This document shows positions 38,101-51,357 of a stretch of DNA of 64,000 nt, piece by piece. Every line of letters starts with the position of its first letter. Position 1 is the first letter of the stretch. Origin of the DNA: Dillenia suffruticosa (taxonomy: Eukaryota > Streptophyta > Magnoliopsida > Dilleniales > Dilleniaceae); contig JAVTVX010000020.1 of assembly GCA_033439265.1 (NCBI GenBank), positions 12,852,001-12,916,000 of the forward strand. Reading direction: 5' to 3'. The notes below the pieces were generated by a model. The model worked only from the letters and a program-made list of their open reading frames with translations. It was not told the DNA's origin and made no database searches. The translations under genes and the position numbers were made by a program.

Positions 38101-41100
38101 GACCATCAATTGCATAGAAACTATCTCAACTCCCTTGACAGGTGTTTGGTTATCTATTTTCCGTTTGACTCATTGTTCATTGTGTAAAAACACCATTTCC
38201 AACCTCTTATAATCTGCAATGACCCTCCCTAATTTCTCAAGCCATCGTACTTCAAGAACAACATCCAATCTATCATGTTGTAAGGAATAAAAATCATCTT
38301 TCAATTCCAAACTTTGAACCATTATCAATCAAAATAATGACTTGCCTCTTACCGATTTTTACATTCGTGTGCATAGTTTTTGGTCCTTCGATCCCAACCA
38401 TGGTGTGGATGGTAGCCAGGGTTTTGCTATCATTTTTCTCCTCCTCTTTGACCATGGTTCCATGGTGAAAAGGCTCTTGATTAGAAAGATCTTCAAACTG
38501 TACTGATTCTCCTTCATTCATCGGCTCAACCATGAAAATTCTGGGTATCTTACACTTGTGCCTGGGGAAAAACCTTTCATGACAATTAAAGCAGAGGCCT
38601 TTAGCACATCTTGCCTCCATCTCAGCATAAGATAGTCTTTTAATTGATGATGGTAGGGATTTGGGATAGTTTGACAAGGCTACACTGGTGACTGGTGCAC
38701 CGAAAGTTTGCAGTGTGCTGTTGTGAGCTTGTGCAAAGCTGTGGGCTGCCAAGGTGTTTTATGGCTTTGCTGTCCATCGAATATCCTAAACTGATCTTCC
38801 TTGAGTCTTGCAATCTCCAAAGCATGCCTTAATGATTTAGGATGATGCATCTTAACCTCAATAGCCAGCTCATGCCTGAAACTAGCCACAAAGGTACCAA
38901 TGAGAGCCTTTTCGTGCCAATCAACTGGGGTCGATAATCTTTTGAATTCCTTTAAGTGTTCCCTTAAGGAACCAATCTGTCTAACCTTGATACGGTCTCA
39001 TTATAGTCTATATAGGATGTCTCCTCAAATCTTTTCATCATTTCTTTGCAAAAACTATTCCAAGATAAAGGTTTTCGACTAGAATTTACCTTTCTCTCAA
39101 CCATTGCAACCATTTTGAGATTCATCTTCTAGGTAGAAACTGGCAATTCTAACTTTTTCATACTTGTCTATGGGTAGTAACCAAAAGTAGATCTCTATCA
39201 TAGATATCCAAAAACTTGAATCTCTCCTATTGAACTTGGGAAACTCGAGTTTGTAGGTTGTTGTCCTCTGGTTTTGTTCTCAGTGGCCTCTATTCCTTTG
39301 TCTTGGCCATTCTTCCTCCTCTTGGGCACTAGACACAAAGGGATCTTCCTCCTCTTCATGTGAGAACTTAGATCTAGGGTTATAGGGGTTAGATCTAGCC
39401 TCATCATCATTGATCGAATGCTGGGCAGAATGTTTAGGGTAGTGGTCATGCCTAAGATGCCTCTTGCATTCAGCACTCGATTGGGACTGCATTGTTTATA
39501 GTAGATCAGAGATGGCCTAGATGTTTTTCTCCAAATGAGCCACCTTTTCATTGGTATCGAGCATGGTATTGTTGGTAAGGGCTAGTTAGGTCTCAATAGC
39601 ATCAAGACGTTCACGTTGAGTGGGTTGTTTTTGCTGTTCGGCCATAAGGATGAATGCTGTTGCGATTTCTAGACAAAATGTGATGTAGTTCGAGATTTTG
39701 GTTGTGTAGTCATGGATTTTGGCTTGGGGGATGTGTTTTTTAATGGGAATGGATATTTAGATGATTGGAAATTAGAGTATTCAAGGAAAGGAGAGCAGGC
39801 TATTGTGATCTAAATATAAGAAGGCTAAACAATCATGATTTTTTTGATAGATTGTGTGCAGCTCATGATTTGTTGTTTGCTACCAATTGTTGGGATTGCG
39901 AGTTAGGTTTTTTGTGAGTATGGATACTTAGATGGTGGGATATATGTTCTTTGATGAAAACAAGTAGGGTTATAGTTGCTGGAAAGAAGGAAAGGCTACT
40001 ATAGTCGTGATCTGTAAATTTTGGATAGATTGCTATGGTGGCTGATTCTAGGGTTGTACGACTAGGGTTTTCTAATGGGAATGGACGTTGTGCTCTCAAT
40101 AATAGCACCAAAATGTTGGGGCTTGGGTATGGAAGAATAGTTCAGAATAGTGGAGTTCAAAAGACCTTCAAACAATACCTAGGCCACACTTGAAGATGGC
40201 TTGCAATGGTGGTGAAACTAGGGTTAGGGTGGTTTTGTAGGGCTGATTTGGCTCTCTTTTTTCATGAAAATTGATTGAAAGTCTCACCTTTCTATAACTG
40301 AAGATCACTCAAAAAGTGTGTAATACTCCAGAGATTGATCTCCTTCATGGTCTTAGCAAATTTTAGAGAGAACTCAAGTTGTCAATGACGGCTTAAAATT
40401 CAATGCTCCAAAAAAGTTGAGTTACAAGATTGTCTCATTATGTATACATAATACTAAGGTTTTTTAAGGTTTAAGGAGTGAACTTCCCACTCTAATAATC
40501 TAACACTAGAACTAGATTTTATTACTACCAAACAAAGCCTAAACTACTAACAAAAAAAGGTAATTAAAAATATAGTGAACCAGGGTTTGCAGTAAGCCAA
40601 ATTGTACCCCTCTTGGGCTAGGTCATGGGCTATGGGTCGAGTCTTGGCCCATCTTTTCGTTAGGCTCTAATAGTTTGTCACTCTCCTTCAAAATTTTTAA
40701 TTGATGTAGGTTCCTTATGATGCTATGGACAGGTTTTCGATTACTTGGTCGTTCACCAAAGGCCCATGATTGTTGTTCCCCTTCTCTTTTGGGCTCGAGG
40801 CCCTTTCGCTTGGACTCCTTTTGTTTTTTCTTAACCTCTAGACTCTATAGTACTCCTTGGGGCTCTAGATCAACTGCTCTTACGCCCTCCTTGCTAGTAG
40901 ATTGCGTCTGCCCCTCTTCTATACCACCCCTGCGCAACCGTTGTGCACCCGGCTCAATTATGTACTCAATGGCCCCCACTGATTGTTGCCTTGCTTTAGC
41001 ATGCCAAGCTTTGAACCTAGAATTCCTCATGGACCTCCTCAGATCTGCAACAATGTGGCAACGCTACCATCGGCACGTGGTGGTGAGTCAGGTTATTCTA

Positions 41101-44100
41101 GACTAAATTTTCTCACTTTTTTGAGGTCCCATGTCATTAATTGTGACTTTTTATAGGTTTTCATATACTGAATCTAAATATGGGTGGTAAGTTGTAATCC
41201 TGAGTTATGGTAGATGGGTCCATTGATCCATTCATTCGCTTTGGGGTTTACATTCAAATTATTTCATATTTGATTCAGAGGGTGCACAAAATATATGAAT
41301 AAGTATCAATAAATCACAATATCTTTCTTTTTTGTATGCTAGAAACTATGGCTGCATTGAAAACTATCATACTAGATCTTTGTAAGGGGGACAAGCTAAA
41401 TGGTGACAATTATGACATTTAGTACCGGAAGATTTAGATTGTCCTCGAGGAGCAGGATCTTTTTGAGATAGTAAAGCACGAAATGGTAGACTTTGGGGAG
41501 TATACAACGCCCAAGGCTGGGTGGGATCAGGAGGCCCATAGTGTGTTGAAAAAGAAGGATAGCCAGATTAGGGAGATTCTGATCAGTAGTATACCTGATA
41601 ACATAATCTCAGTATATGAACAGTATCCTATGGTATGTCGATTTAGCTCGCTCTTAAAGAGCAATACGGTACTCTTTCAACTCTTAAGGTGAGAATGCTG
41701 ATTTATAAGTTTATCACTTATAAGAAAAGCACTGATCATACGATGAAGCAATGTTTAATGCAAATATCGAGTATGATTGTTAAGCTAAGGAATGTGGATG
41801 AGCCAATTTTAGATGTGTTTCAAGTATTGGGAATGATCCAGTTATTACCTGATTCACGGTAGACTATAAAAATCTATCTTATGCACAATGAGAGTATTTT
41901 TACTTTCGCTAATATAGCAGGTATTTTGAACTTGAGGAGAAGCGCATGGAGGCGAGTAGCCTACATTTGGGTTATACTTATGTGGCTGAGTTGAGCAAGG
42001 GCTCCCAGGCACTAAACGTAAATAGTAAAAGCATGATAAGAAAACACGAGGTCCAAACAAAAAGAAGCCATTCAAAAAATCTGACAACAAGATATAAAAG
42101 CATAGGAATAAGGAGCTTGATAAGGCCAAAGTAAAGTGTTACGTATGTGGCAAATTTAATAATTTCGCTCATGAATGTAATGAATAGAAGATATGTCATT
42201 TTTCTTTACATGGTTTGAGTTTTGTTTCCTCTACTGTGATACTTACTGATTCCTCTCTTTTGTAAATTATAGATTTAGGAGCCACCAACCATGCAACTCG
42301 AGATAGGAGCGCATACATGGAGTTCTGCCGATTGAGTCCTAAGGCAAAGAGGATTTACATAGGGAATGGCGTATTTGTTGTCGTTAGAGGGACTGACACT
42401 TGTAAGCTGGAGTTGCAAAGTGGTCGGACTTTATATCTGCATGACATTCTTTTTGCTCCAAATATTCAATAAAATCTTATTTCACTGTTTTGTTTAGATC
42501 GTTTAGGATATGCTCTGTCTTTTAGAAATTCTTCTATTTCTATTTACTACGACAGTTCTTTAATTTGTTCTAGTTTTGTCTGTAATGGACTGTATGTATT
42601 GGATGCTATTTCTTTAATAATAATTCTTGTTTTTCTTCTATTGTCTTTACATCTGATTGTGTTGATGATGATGTGAATGTATGGCATAGTAGACTTGGAT
42701 ACATAGAGTAAGAGAGGATGAATCGGTTAGCTGCGAGTGTTCTATAGGGTCCACTAAGTAGGGTTGAGTTGTCCATATATGAGTTTTGCCTAGATGGCAA
42801 ACCTACAAGAAAACCATTTAGCAAGGTAATGAGAACTGAGACTCCATTGCACTTGGTCCACTTCGATATCTGTGGCCTTATAAACATGAGAGTCCGAAAT
42901 GAAGTTATGTATTTTATTATATTCATAGATGATTGTACGTGTTTTGGTTACATCTATCTGATCTCAGACAAGTCTAAAGTATTGAAATACTTCAAAAGGT
43001 TTATTAACGAGGTTGAAAATCAATTACATTTGAGAGTAAAAACTCTCAGAACTGATGAGGGGCGCTTGTATTTGCCTAAACAATTCAAAGAGCTCTGTTT
43101 CGATAAAGGTATTATAAGATAACTGATTATTCCTGCTACTCCTTAGCAAAATGGAGTAACTGAGAGAATGAATAGAACTTTGTTAGAGATAGTGAAGTCT
43201 ATGATGGCGCGGGCTAATTTGTTTATCTCCCACTTGGTAGATTTTGATTGACTGTAGTCTACATTCTCAGACATATCCTATCAAAGTCCATATTTAATAC
43301 CCCATATGAGTTTTGGATAGACTACTTGAGACCATGGGGAAGTACCGCATATGTTCACAATTTCTCGCATCCACACGGTAAGTTAGAAATGTGAGAAAAG
43401 AAGTATACCTTTATAAGATACTCAAAATACTCCAAGGGGTACGTGTTCTTAGGTGAGCATACAGACAACACTATCATTGAGATTGAGTCATGTGATATCA
43501 TGTTTCTAGAGAATGATTTTCCTAAAAGAAGTAAAATCGATCGAGACTTCACATTTTATGAGATGGATGAAGCCTAGTTATTTAGTTGTGCCCAGCGATG
43601 GGACCTTAAAACCTGTTATAGATCTTGGTTTTAGTGCGAGTGATCCATCCAAAGGTGAAGAGATTCCCCCTCTTTGTAGGATCAATCGAGGACACGTACC
43701 TAAATGTCATTTTCTGTTTGAAAGTAAAACCCTTATTGTGACTATTGAGGATGATGAAAAACTTAAAACGGTCCAAAAGTCTCTTGAGAGTCTTGCGAGG
43801 GACCATTGGTTTAAGGCCATAGAAGAAAAGATTGAGTCTATGAAAATCAACAGGGTCTAGGACCCAGTTGATTTGTCTGAGAGAAGAAAGGCCATTGGGA
43901 ACAAATAGGTTCTCAAAATCAAAGAAATGTTAACGAATCGGCAGAATGGTATAAGGTCTGTCTGGTAGTCAAGGTTATACTCAGATAAAGGGAGTGGACT
44001 ACGAAGAAATTTCCTCCTTTGTACTCAAATTTATCTCGATCCGTTTACTTTTAGCAATTGTTACAGACATGGATCCGGAATTACACCAGATGAACATCAA

Positions 44101-46736
44101 GACTGTCTTTCTGAATGGAAGTTTGAATAAGAATATCTACATGGAGTAACTATATAGTTTTGTTCCTGTAGGCTAGGAAGATAAAGTCTATCGTCTTCGG
44201 AAGTTGATATATGGCTTTAAACAATCATTCAGGTAGTTGTACCGGAGATTTCATGAGAATGTGATATATTTTGGGTTCGTGATGATAAAAAAAGATCATT
44301 ACGTATATCTAATAAATTCTATTGACTCTTTTGTAATCATATTCTTATATATGGATAACATTGTATTGGTTGGGAATAACAGAGAGTATCTAATAACCAT
44401 GAAAACATGGTTATTGTCGAGTTTTGATATGAAGGATATGGGTGAGACTGAGTTTATTCTAGAAGTTAGAATCTAAAAGGATGGTTCAAGACGGGTGTTA
44501 GCTCTGTCAAAACAGTCTTACATCATGAAGATTTTTTAGCATTTCGGGATGAGTGATTGTAATCCCATAGATACCCCTATTGCTAAAGGTGAATGTCTGA
44601 ATCTTGATATATGTTCTAAAACTTAAGAAAAAATAAGAGGGAGATAAGTAAAATTTCTCATGCCAGTACAGTGAGCAACCTGATGTTTGCAATGTTGTGC
44701 ACACAACCAGACATTTGTTTTACAGTTGATCAAATGATTAGGTATTAATCGAATCTTGGAAGAGATCGCTGGATAGCAGTAAAAAGGATCCTAAGATATC
44801 TTAAAAGAACTATGAACCTCTCCTTATATTACGGAAAAAAACGTTTTACATCTTGTTGGATATTCAGAGGTTGACTAGGGTGCAATCTTGGAGCAACAAG
44901 AAGCAAACTCATGTGTCTCTATCTATGATGGAAACTGAATTTGTAGCATGTTTAACGACAATTCAGAAGAGTATTTAACTTCAAAGATTCCTGGATGATT
45001 TAGAGTGTGGCAGATAGTGGGAGTTCAGTGATGATTTACTGTGATAATCAGACCGTAATTGCCTACACCTGATATCCTAAATATCTCAACAGGACCAAAC
45101 ACATTGATATTAGATACAATTTTATGAGAAATAGTATCGGGAATGGTGAAGTGACGATTAAATACATTTCTATACACAATATAGTGGTTGATCCCTTCGC
45201 CAAACTCATTGTGAGAAATTCCTTTGTGAGACATAGTGAGTATTTGGATTTATATATATTTTGATATTTCTTATTATATACTAGATCGATGTTATGATAT
45301 TTATTATTATATATGACATATATACATCATTCAGTTATATTTTAAGTTAATTTATATATTATACTTATTTGTTGTCATATATTTTTAAGATCTGATGTAA
45401 TAAAAAGTTATGTAAGGTAGGCGAGATCGACTCTTTCATACAAGTGACCACCTCCAGTTTTGAGTGAGTAGGGATGAGATAGTTTCTAAGCATAAGAGAC
45501 TTTGAGAGTATCTCTGTTAGAATATAAGTTGCTTTAATACGTGTTCATGATAAAATCATATGTGATATACCAACATGGATATATCCATATATATATTGCC
45601 TATAAATAGTTAGATTTGAGATTTTAGATATCCCTTGCATATAGTGATATTGTGTTTGGGATACTCTCTCTGAGATTTTTGAGTAAATTCATATATGTAA
45701 ATTGATTCCCATACTTGCATAGTGTCAGAGAAATCTGACATATATCTTTTCTAAGAAATGAAGGAATAATACTATAACATGTGTTTCATACCGTGTGTGA
45801 TAAATCAACAATGGGATAATTAGAGTTATTATATGAGACGATGATGTAATCTTGATTTCTATGCCCACCGTGTGAGACCCAAGACCAATTGGATAGGTCC
45901 AATTGTACCATTCTCACTTTCGGCTGTTTTTTGAAATTTTCATACAGTTTATGCTATTTGGCCTGCTTACCAATGGTTTGGGAGATAATGAGATCTGTGG
46001 GATAGGTCTACGAAATCAACTAAATTGAGATGGATAGATTCTAGTAGGGAAAAAGAAAATTAATCGCCATTATATTGTTGTGTTATATTTACTGGTCGAC
46101 CTGTTATATTTATTCATGTTAGGATTCAAATATAATAATGAATATATAATCGAATAAAGATTGGAGATCACTTTCGATAAGGAAAATGATTCGATAGATG
46201 TAAAGCGTTGAGTTTGGAATACATCGATTTCTTTTTTTTGCTAGCAGTAGCATTTTTATCATCTTAACCGTTGCATCGAGAAGCATTTGCTTACAGGTAT
46301 ATTCACCGGTCACACGACACCCAACTCCCCTATAATCTCTTTTCCTTTTATCTCACCGCTAATGTGAATGATTTCTTAACTAAGATGATGAGAATTGTTG
46401 GGATAGGGATGATCATTCATTGCTTGCAGAAAGAGAGAGTGTGTGAAAAAACATATATATTTTCTAGAGAGAAAAAATCAAGAGATTAAAAAATTTTTGA
46501 ATAGAAAATTTTCTTCTATCATTTAGATCACTGAATTTAGAATTGAGATATTATGATATTATAGTGGTGGTTTCATTTTGTGATCATTATTTGGATTGAG
46601 TGATTTATTTGAAAAGATTCAAAGTTAAGAATTTTTTGAAAATCTGCAAATTGATATACTGTCCTGAAATTTAATTCTATTTATTTTTGTGATTTGTGAT
46701 TTCTCAACACTTTCATACCATAAAATAAATCTAATA

Positions 46737-47365
46737 AAAATGTGAAAGGAAATGACTTGGATCCGTCTCACAAGATAATTCCTCCCCGAATGGAGGTTTC
46801 ATATTTTTCTTTTTTCCTTCTTGATTTAATGATGGCTTTCCTTTATCTATAAATCATGATTGATATTAAAATTTCTTAATAGTATTTTTTTTTTCTGCAG
46901 AAATTAAACTAAATGCTTAGTCTTTCAAAAGTTTTATATACTTATTTTTGAGCATCCTTGGTCCCTCATCCTAGCCTGAGTTCAAAGCCACCTCTCTTAC
47001 ATCTTATTTACCAATATACTACTTTTTTTATCTATTCAAATCAAATGGTAATGAATTTAATTATTATAATTAAAACCATTTATTAAAAAAGATTTCAGAG
47101 AATAATTTCCAAATCAAAACCCTATGTCATAAGTTCTCGGCAAAAATCCCTTGTTATATTATGGAATTTCCAACAATTCTCTCCCCCACCCCCCAAATTG
47201 ACATATATTGCCCCCACAAACGCCCCATTGGAAGTTCCTAAAAGAGCTTGTGAGAAACCAGAAACATGGACTTAAATAAATGTTAAAAGATTACAAAACA
47301 GAAAAGATATGCATTGTTATTTGTTTACATATATGCATTTTATAATTTATTCTTTGAAAGTATAC

Positions 47366-47412
<47 letters not shown>

Positions 47413-48027
47413 GATGTGATGAAAATTCTTTTCCTGATGCAGAGTAATATTCAAGGATACATACAAAGTGATGGATTTTACCTAACTACTATTTTTAAAA
47501 TGTTTTAACTTAAATTTGCTTTAACTTATTTTTATTTTATTTTATTTTATTTTACATATAATAATTTTTAACTCAAATAAAAAATCATCTGAGTAATATA
47601 AAATTAAAGTATCATTTTATTGATAATTTTAATGTTAAAAAATTTTAATTAGTTTCAGATATATCTGATCTTAATTTTCTCAAATCAGGTTAATGGGGGT
47701 CTTGAAATTGGCCTTGGTGGCTTAATTAGTATATGCATATGAAGGATGATGCACAATAAAATCAACCATTTGTAATGCCAATAAATGAACGTGCATGAAC
47801 TTGAATCAAACTCTATCTATAAATTTATTGAACAACGGGCAATACCGCATATATTGCATATACTAAATAAATATAGTAATCAGTAATCAATATTTTTACG
47901 TATCTACTTAAATTTCTTTAATACAATTACCAATATATACCTTTTAACTTTTTTTTCTTTTTGTTTTTTGGTATAACCGATCAATATTCAGAATCATATT
48001 TTAATTAATCCGATTCGAATATTATCA
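46737..48027. other. Intergenic AT-rich DNA, no gene
   Basis: No open frame with coding character. It contains a (GA)n run, short TTTTATTTTA slippage near 47530-47560 and a C-rich patch near 47180-47220. I see no transposon ends. Confidence 0.55.
47370..47411 (+). repeat. (GA)n microsatellite
   Basis: A pure GA run of about 20 units in intergenic DNA. No gene start is nearby, unlike the other GA/CT runs in the window. Confidence 0.85.
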
Positions 48028-48276
48028 GAACTGATTTAAAGAATCAACGTGGGCTGGCTCAACTGGATGTGGGGTTGAATTCCCTTAAGCATGACTGAGG
48101 TTCGATTCCCACTGAGAACATCGGACCTTCATGTGTAAGGAGCGTTCCCCGTTGAGAGACCCGCCCTCCTAACAGGAACCACTGCAGCGGTCAGTCCAGA
48201 TTAATCGGGGTGAAACTCCAGATATCGGGCGGTATCCAAAACATGGTACCAAAAAAAAAAGAACTAATTTAAAGAA
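48028..48276 (+). mobile_element. Longer tRNA-derived SINE, full-length copy
   Basis: The body 48044-48260 is flanked by 16-bp duplications GAACTGATTTAAAGAA and GAACTAATTTAAAGAA (one difference). It has box A (TGGCTCAACTGG, 48055) and box B (GGTTCGATTCCC, 48101), a 3' region with GATTAATCGGGGTGAAACTC, and a 10-A tail. The 3' region matches the minus-strand SINE at 10073-10254. The good boxes, tail and nearly identical target duplications point to a fairly recent insertion. Confidence 0.92.
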
Positions 48277-48408
48277 AATCTCACCCAACATAGTTTAATT
48301 TTTCTTTTTCCCGACCATAATTGAATCCCACAATTAAGCTTGATCCTCACAACTGCCTTACTTTGATGCAAGAGAAAGTTTAAGTTTTTAAATTTTTTGA
48401 TACAATCT

Positions 48409-48445
<37 letters not shown>

Positions 48446-49967
48446 TGATTGCACTGCCCAATACCTCTAATAATGTTAAGTATCAAATTTTTTTTAGTAA
48501 TTAGTTATTTTATAAGAGATAATGAATCTCGAGTATAAAATTTTATAATTGAGATATTCTTGATAAATTATCAAATATTTTAGAATAACTCTTCGAATAT
48601 TTATAATCGAATCTAGATAATTAAAAGATGTCTCATTTTAAGTAAGTTGTAGAGTAGAATAATTATTTTATATTAAATCTAATAAAAATATTAATTATTT
48701 TCTTAATTATATATTGAATCCCATCTTGATGATTTGATTATATTTGATATGATAAGATTAAGAAAGGACCATTCCCATCCAAAGTGGAATGTTGCTCTGG
48801 ACCTTTTGTTTAGTGCACATGTACAGCTCTTTTCTTTTGGCCTTTTTTTCTTCCACCTACCCTTAACGAACCAACTGTTTCCCTTACCGCCTTCTCTTCT
48901 CTTCTCTTCTCAATCAGAGATTCGGTTACCTACTTCCCCAACATGTCATGTGTTTGTTTCTTTTTTTGAGTCCTCCCCACCCCCCCCTCCCTTCCCCGGA
49001 TCAATGAATTGCTTAAATTTCACATTTGCCCTTGTTATGTTAATATTATAGGGTTAATATAATACTGACATAATCATTAAACTTATTTAATTAAAAATAA
49101 TTTTAATATAATTATAAAATAGAAATTATTTATATTTTTAATTTCATAATTAAGAATTTTTAGTATACATATAAATCATACATGTAATAAATATTATTTG
49201 AATTTTCATGAAATTTATTGCCTTCAAAATTAATTGTGAATTTGAATGTTTATTTTTCTTATTTGAATATCTATGTGGTCATCAAAAGGCGATTCCATCT
49301 CATTTATGTCATTACCCCTTTTTTTTCGGGCGGGCGGCGGTTCATATGATTACTCAACCAAAACAGATTTTGTAGTAATACTTCTTGGCCTTAAAAAAAT
49401 TATTATGTGTTAATATTATATTGTCGTGTTGACTGATTAATAGTTTAGATCAAATATGATAATTATTTTTTCGGTAATAATAAATAATTAGATATTGACT
49501 TAACAAATACAAATTAAATTAGTCCAATTATTTTGAAAAAAAAATAGTGAGAGCGGCTATTTTTGTTATCTTCTTATATGTATGTATATGACACGTGTTT
49601 ATCCTAATATATTAGATTATTTTTAAAATCGATAAAAATCTTAATTTTCTTTATTCCTTTTTATCAAATTAATTGTCTTTTCTAGCCTCCGGTGCGATAA
49701 GGACCGAATAGGAGTGATATAAGTTAATTCAGATATGAGGCGGATGTTTTAGTTTAGTAAAGAATGCTAAGCTGTGTTCCTCCATTTTTAATCTTATCCG
49801 TATAACTAATTAACCCCATGTCGTGTTAAAATAAATTCGAATATTCCTTAAATTTTGTATTATTTATTCCTTTTTCCTATTTTAAATAAATATAATTATT
49901 TGATCTATGTGTTATTATTAATATTTAATCATAATAAAATATTCAAAACTAAGTAAATTCAATTGAA
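48277..49967. other. Intergenic AT-rich DNA, no gene
   Basis: No recognisable coding sequence. It holds an (AT)n run at 48411-48441, a CTTCT repeat near 48893-48910, a C-rich patch near 48975-49000 and a short GC-rich word (CGGGCGGGCGGCGG) near 49328. Confidence 0.55.
48411..48441. repeat. (AT)n microsatellite
   Basis: A pure AT run of about 15 units in intergenic DNA. Confidence 0.9.
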
Positions 49968-50094
49968 ATATTTATAATACAGTTCCTAAGAGACAGTTCA
50001 AACGATAAAATCTCTTCACTGTCATCCTCCATTTTTCGATCTCGATTGGTTGCATCTTTTTGTATAAAAAAAAATATATATTTATAATACAGTT
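49968..50094 (+). mobile_element. Short SINE (~93 bp), second copy
   Basis: The body 49985-50077 is flanked by perfect 17-bp duplications ATATTTATAATACAGTT at 49968-49984 and 50078-50094. It begins CCTAAGAGACAGTTCAAACG, has a region near 50035 (TTCGATCTCGATTGG) in the place of box B and ends TGTATAAAAAAAAA. The head, length and tail style match the element in LCB1 exon 7 (CCCAAGGGGACAGCTTAGTG), so I group them. Confidence 0.8.
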
Positions 50095-51357
50095 GTCAAA
50101 TCATCAATTTGAAACCTTATCTTAAACAATTTGACATGTTAGCTTATGACCCATAAATTCTGGATCATTAAAATGAAAGATATATGGATGCCGACTATCA
50201 CATGATCTCCAGTTGAAAACCTACCGAACCAATAATGTTTAAGTACCCTTTCTTTCAATATGGTGTTTTTCTTTCTCCAAAATTGGGGAAACAACAAGGA
50301 AATGCTCATATTCCTTCATCTCACCCCACTTGCAAATATGATAAAGTCAAAAGGAATGCCCTTACTCTATCCAACCCCAAACCATGATTTATTAATTTAA
50401 TGCTTGCCCAAGCTTAAATCTCACGATCACACATTACATTATATTACATAAAAATATGAATAAATAATGCATTCTGTCTTTAACAGAAGTTTGGTAAATG
50501 TAGGTGAGAGGGACAGATTCCTCATTCTTGGTACAATTGATTATTGATTCCTAATTAATTTGAAGCTTGAATTTTCAGATGTCGGCGGATCAAAACTGTG
50601 TTGCGAAGGATGACCAATTTATACTTAAAAAATTTTATTAGTTGTATTGTGGGATGTGATGGTTTTTATGTCAGATTCAGAGTACGAAATTATAAAATAT
50701 AATATATATTTATTTATATGTTGTTTATTTTGTCGGACAGAAATTTACTATGAGATGTCACTGTGAACACCTGACCGTTGGCTTTATTAACTGAACTCAT
50801 TCTTCCCACACTTTACCATACCATGAATTACATTGAATGCCGCTTTTTTTTTTTTTTTTTTTTTTTAAATGCTATGATAAGTCCTGTGAAATATTGGTAA
50901 GAACACATGATCGAAATTAGTAAAAAAAAAAGAATAATTAATTTCTTAATATTATATTATAGGAAGAATATTGAAGGCAGTTTGGAAGATATAGGAGGGG
51001 GGGTCATCCTGTGACTGTGATATTGTCAATTTTGAAATAAAAATAAAAAGATAGAGAAGATGCAAAAAAGAAATTAACTTATTAAATGGAAAAAGAAAAA
51101 AAAAAAAAGGCAACGAAGGAGATTCTGATTCCAACAAATATAAGCTATTCATCAAAATATTTACTCAATCCATAAATACTTTTGCCATCTCTCAAAATTA
51201 CCCAAAAGAAAAATGAGTATTGCAATTCAAATATTATTGAATTAGGGTTTGCACTGAGTTGTCTGTTCGGTGTACCAAATGATGTTAACAAGATACACAA
51301 AAAGGAAAACACCCAAAATAATAATAATAATAATAATTAGTATTTTCATTTTTTTCC
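50095..51357. other. Intergenic DNA downstream of the MYB gene
   Basis: No gene is visible. A 22-T run sits near 50845-50866 and an (AAT)n run near 51320-51338, just before the MYB stop codon on the minus strand and so probably in its 3' UTR or just beyond. No certain poly(A) signal was assigned. Confidence 0.5.

Larger units (their letters stand above)
29652..41052 (-). mobile_element. Ty3/gypsy LTR retrotransposon fossil, middle level of nest
   Basis: A minus-strand Ty3 element lying inside the outer copia. Its 5' LTR is 40114-41052. Its 3' LTR begins at about 29652 (CCTGGGTATGGAA) and ends near 37612, interrupted by another element at 29882-37133. Both LTR copies share GAAAATTGATTGAAAGTCTCAC, the ACTCCAGAGATT phrase and GGACTCCTTGGGGCTCTAGA. 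Between the LTRs, on the minus strand: gag (start near 39644, MAEQQKQPTQRERLD), a gag zinc-knuckle region (RLSYAEMEARCAKGLCFNC) and protease region (KIGKRQVIILIDNGS) within 38294-38752, and an RNase H end (KNKVANALSRR) near 37900. Reverse transcriptase and integrase are missing. Broken, with several breaks; older than its insert and younger than its host element. Confidence 0.85.
28369..46736 (+). mobile_element. Ty1/copia fossil, outer level of a three-level nest
   Basis: A forward copia element of the same family as the one at 20.5-27.8 kb, split by a Ty3 insertion (29652-41052). The 5' LTR ends at 28842 (CTAACA) followed by a decayed initiator-Met primer site (28843-28860). The 3' LTR ends at about 46736. 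The start of each LTR is uncertain (about 28.37 and 46.25 kb). The leader with a GC-rich part lies at 28.86-29.65 and resumes at 41.05 kb. Gag starts at 41347 (MAALKTIILDLCKGDK); a zinc knuckle lies near 42140, protease near 42275, integrase at 42680-43400, RT at about 43900-44480 and RNase H up to 45263, ending in RTKHIDIRYNFMR and then about 1 kb noncoding. It has many breaks. LTR divergence is clearly higher than in the sister copy, and it must predate both inserts. Confidence 0.85.

Noticed and set aside
41053-41340. Separate small gene between the Ty3 insertion and copia gag
   Set aside because: It matches the leader of the sister copia element (words near 41280-41330 recur on the minus strand near 26150-26220), so it is the resumed leader of the split element.
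48044-48120. Possible tRNA gene
   Set aside because: Box A and box B are present, but the acceptor and other stems do not pair, and the segment continues into a SINE body with an A tail and target duplications.
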